From Xenophilus sp003671765 (GTDB taxonomy: Bacteria > Pseudomonadota > Gammaproteobacteria > Burkholderiales > Burkholderiaceae_C): a stretch of DNA of 64,000 bases. The notes below the pieces were generated by a model, which was not told the origin of the DNA, did no database searches, and worked only from the letters and a program-made list of their open reading frames with translations. Numbering within the stretch: the first letter of the stretch is position 1; every line of letters starts with the position of its first letter. A program made the position numbers and the translations under genes. The stretch is taken from the NCBI GenBank assembly GCA_051414805.1, contig CP166702.1, positions 3,720,001 to 3,784,000 on the forward strand. Reading direction: 5' to 3'. Below are positions 63,462-64,000 of this stretch, one piece after another.

Positions 63462-64000
63462 CAGGCCTCGCTGTCGGCGGTGGCGTTGGTGGCGGCGGGT
63501 TCGACGCGCGCCGGCGGCCGTGCCGCGAGCTGCTGCAGGTCGTCGAGGATCTGCTTTTGCGACAGGATGCTCAGGTCCACCACTTCGCGTGCCTGCGCGA
63601 CGTAGTAGGCCAGCTGCTCGTCGCTGCGCGCCATGCTCTTGTCCAGCGCACCCTCGATGCGCTGCAGGCTGCCGGTGAGGCGCTCGCTGGCCGAACCGAA
63701 GTGCTCGACCGCGGCACCGAAGGCCTCGCCCAGGCTCGCGACCTCGACGGCACTGCCCGTGACCTGCGCCGACACCGCCGCCAGGCGCTCGCCCTGCGCA
63801 TCGACCGTCGCCGCGAAGCGACTGCCCTGCGCGTCGACGGCTTCGGCAAAGCGCTCGCCGGCGCGCTGCAGCACCTCGGACGAGGCGCTCACCAGCGCGT
63901 CGATGGCCGCGCGCTGCTCGGTGGAGGCATGGTTCACGGCATCGAGCAGCGTGGCCAGCGTGTCGAGGATGCGGGTGCGCTCCTCCAGCATGGCGTTGTC
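63461..64000 (-). CDS. DUF802 domain protein (partial, C-terminal part)
   Basis: The visible 179 codons encode the C-terminal part of a protein whose start lies beyond the right edge. The sequence is a long amphipathic helix with Ala/Glu-rich repeats (AVDAQGSRFAATVDAQGERL) and VAQAREVVDLSILSQKQILD near the end, resembling DUF802 proteins. The coiled-coil tail suits a MotA/ZorA-like partner of the MotB-like protein downstream, but membrane helices, if any, are outside the window. Confidence 0.7.
   Translation of the reverse strand, partial: DNAMLEERTRILDTLATLLDAVNHASTEQRAAIDALVSASSEVLQRAGERFAEAVDAQGSRFAATVDAQGERLAAVSAQVTGSAVEVASLGEAFGAAVEHFGSASERLTGSLQRIEGALDKSMARSDEQLAYYVAQAREVVDLSILSQKQILDDLQQLAARPPARVEPAATNATADSEA

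Overview
The window is high-GC bacterial DNA, almost fully coding, and looks like a motile betaproteobacterium of the Burkholderiales, most likely Comamonadaceae. The evidence is the flhDC-motAB-flhBAF arrangement, the OmpA/DUF802/DUF2894 module at the right edge, and several copies of a short dispersed palindromic repeat (GCTAT-spacer-ATAGCTG) of a type common in that family. The family assignment is inference. No tRNA, rRNA, CRISPR array, insertion sequence or prophage was seen.

About 1-34,200 is a nearly complete flagellar locus. On the minus strand fliF-G-H-I-J-K-L-M-N builds the MS ring, the switch and the export ATPase; fliO probably begins at the left edge and fliPQR should lie beyond it. 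fliE is divergent from fliF. Next come the minus-strand filament genes fliC, fliD, fliS and fliT, then the plus-strand master regulator flhDC, the stator genes motAB, and the export/regulatory genes flhB, flhA, flhF and fliA. flgA, flgM and flgN are on the minus strand, and flgBCDEFGHIJKL on the plus strand. There are no chemotaxis genes here, and flhG is absent between flhF and fliA.

About 34,200-41,500 is a signalling island: three proteins with a degenerate EAL half and an HDOD domain, plus a membrane GGDEF-EAL protein. Sigma-28 (FliA) promoter matches with the same geometry, CTMAAG-N14-GCCGAWAA, lie upstream of fliC, flgM, one HDOD gene, and the HDOD/GGDEF-EAL pair. The pattern suggests that a c-di-GMP/HDOD output module is switched on together with the filament. 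This is the strongest candidate for an undescribed system.

About 41,600-47,700 is housekeeping: psd, an HxlR-like regulator, an FKBP isomerase, and grpE-dnaK-dnaJ with two sigma-32-like promoters of equal spacing and strong terminators. A 782-bp non-coding stretch follows. It carries several inverted repeats and a well-spaced sigma-54 promoter match ahead of prkA-yeaH-spoVR (48,429-53,204), the conserved stress/starvation kinase module.

About 53,200-64,000 is accessory metabolism. It holds a small unknown gene, tag (DNA repair) overlapping an enolase-superfamily dehydratase gene, and aroQ. A glutathione-dependent formaldehyde detoxification cluster follows (frmR, frmA, an epoxide-hydrolase-like gene, fghA), then a GNAT gene, a DEDDy exonuclease and gnd. 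The window ends in a minus-strand module of DUF802, MotB-like OmpA and DUF2894 proteins that resembles an ion-driven MotAB/ZorAB-type envelope machine.
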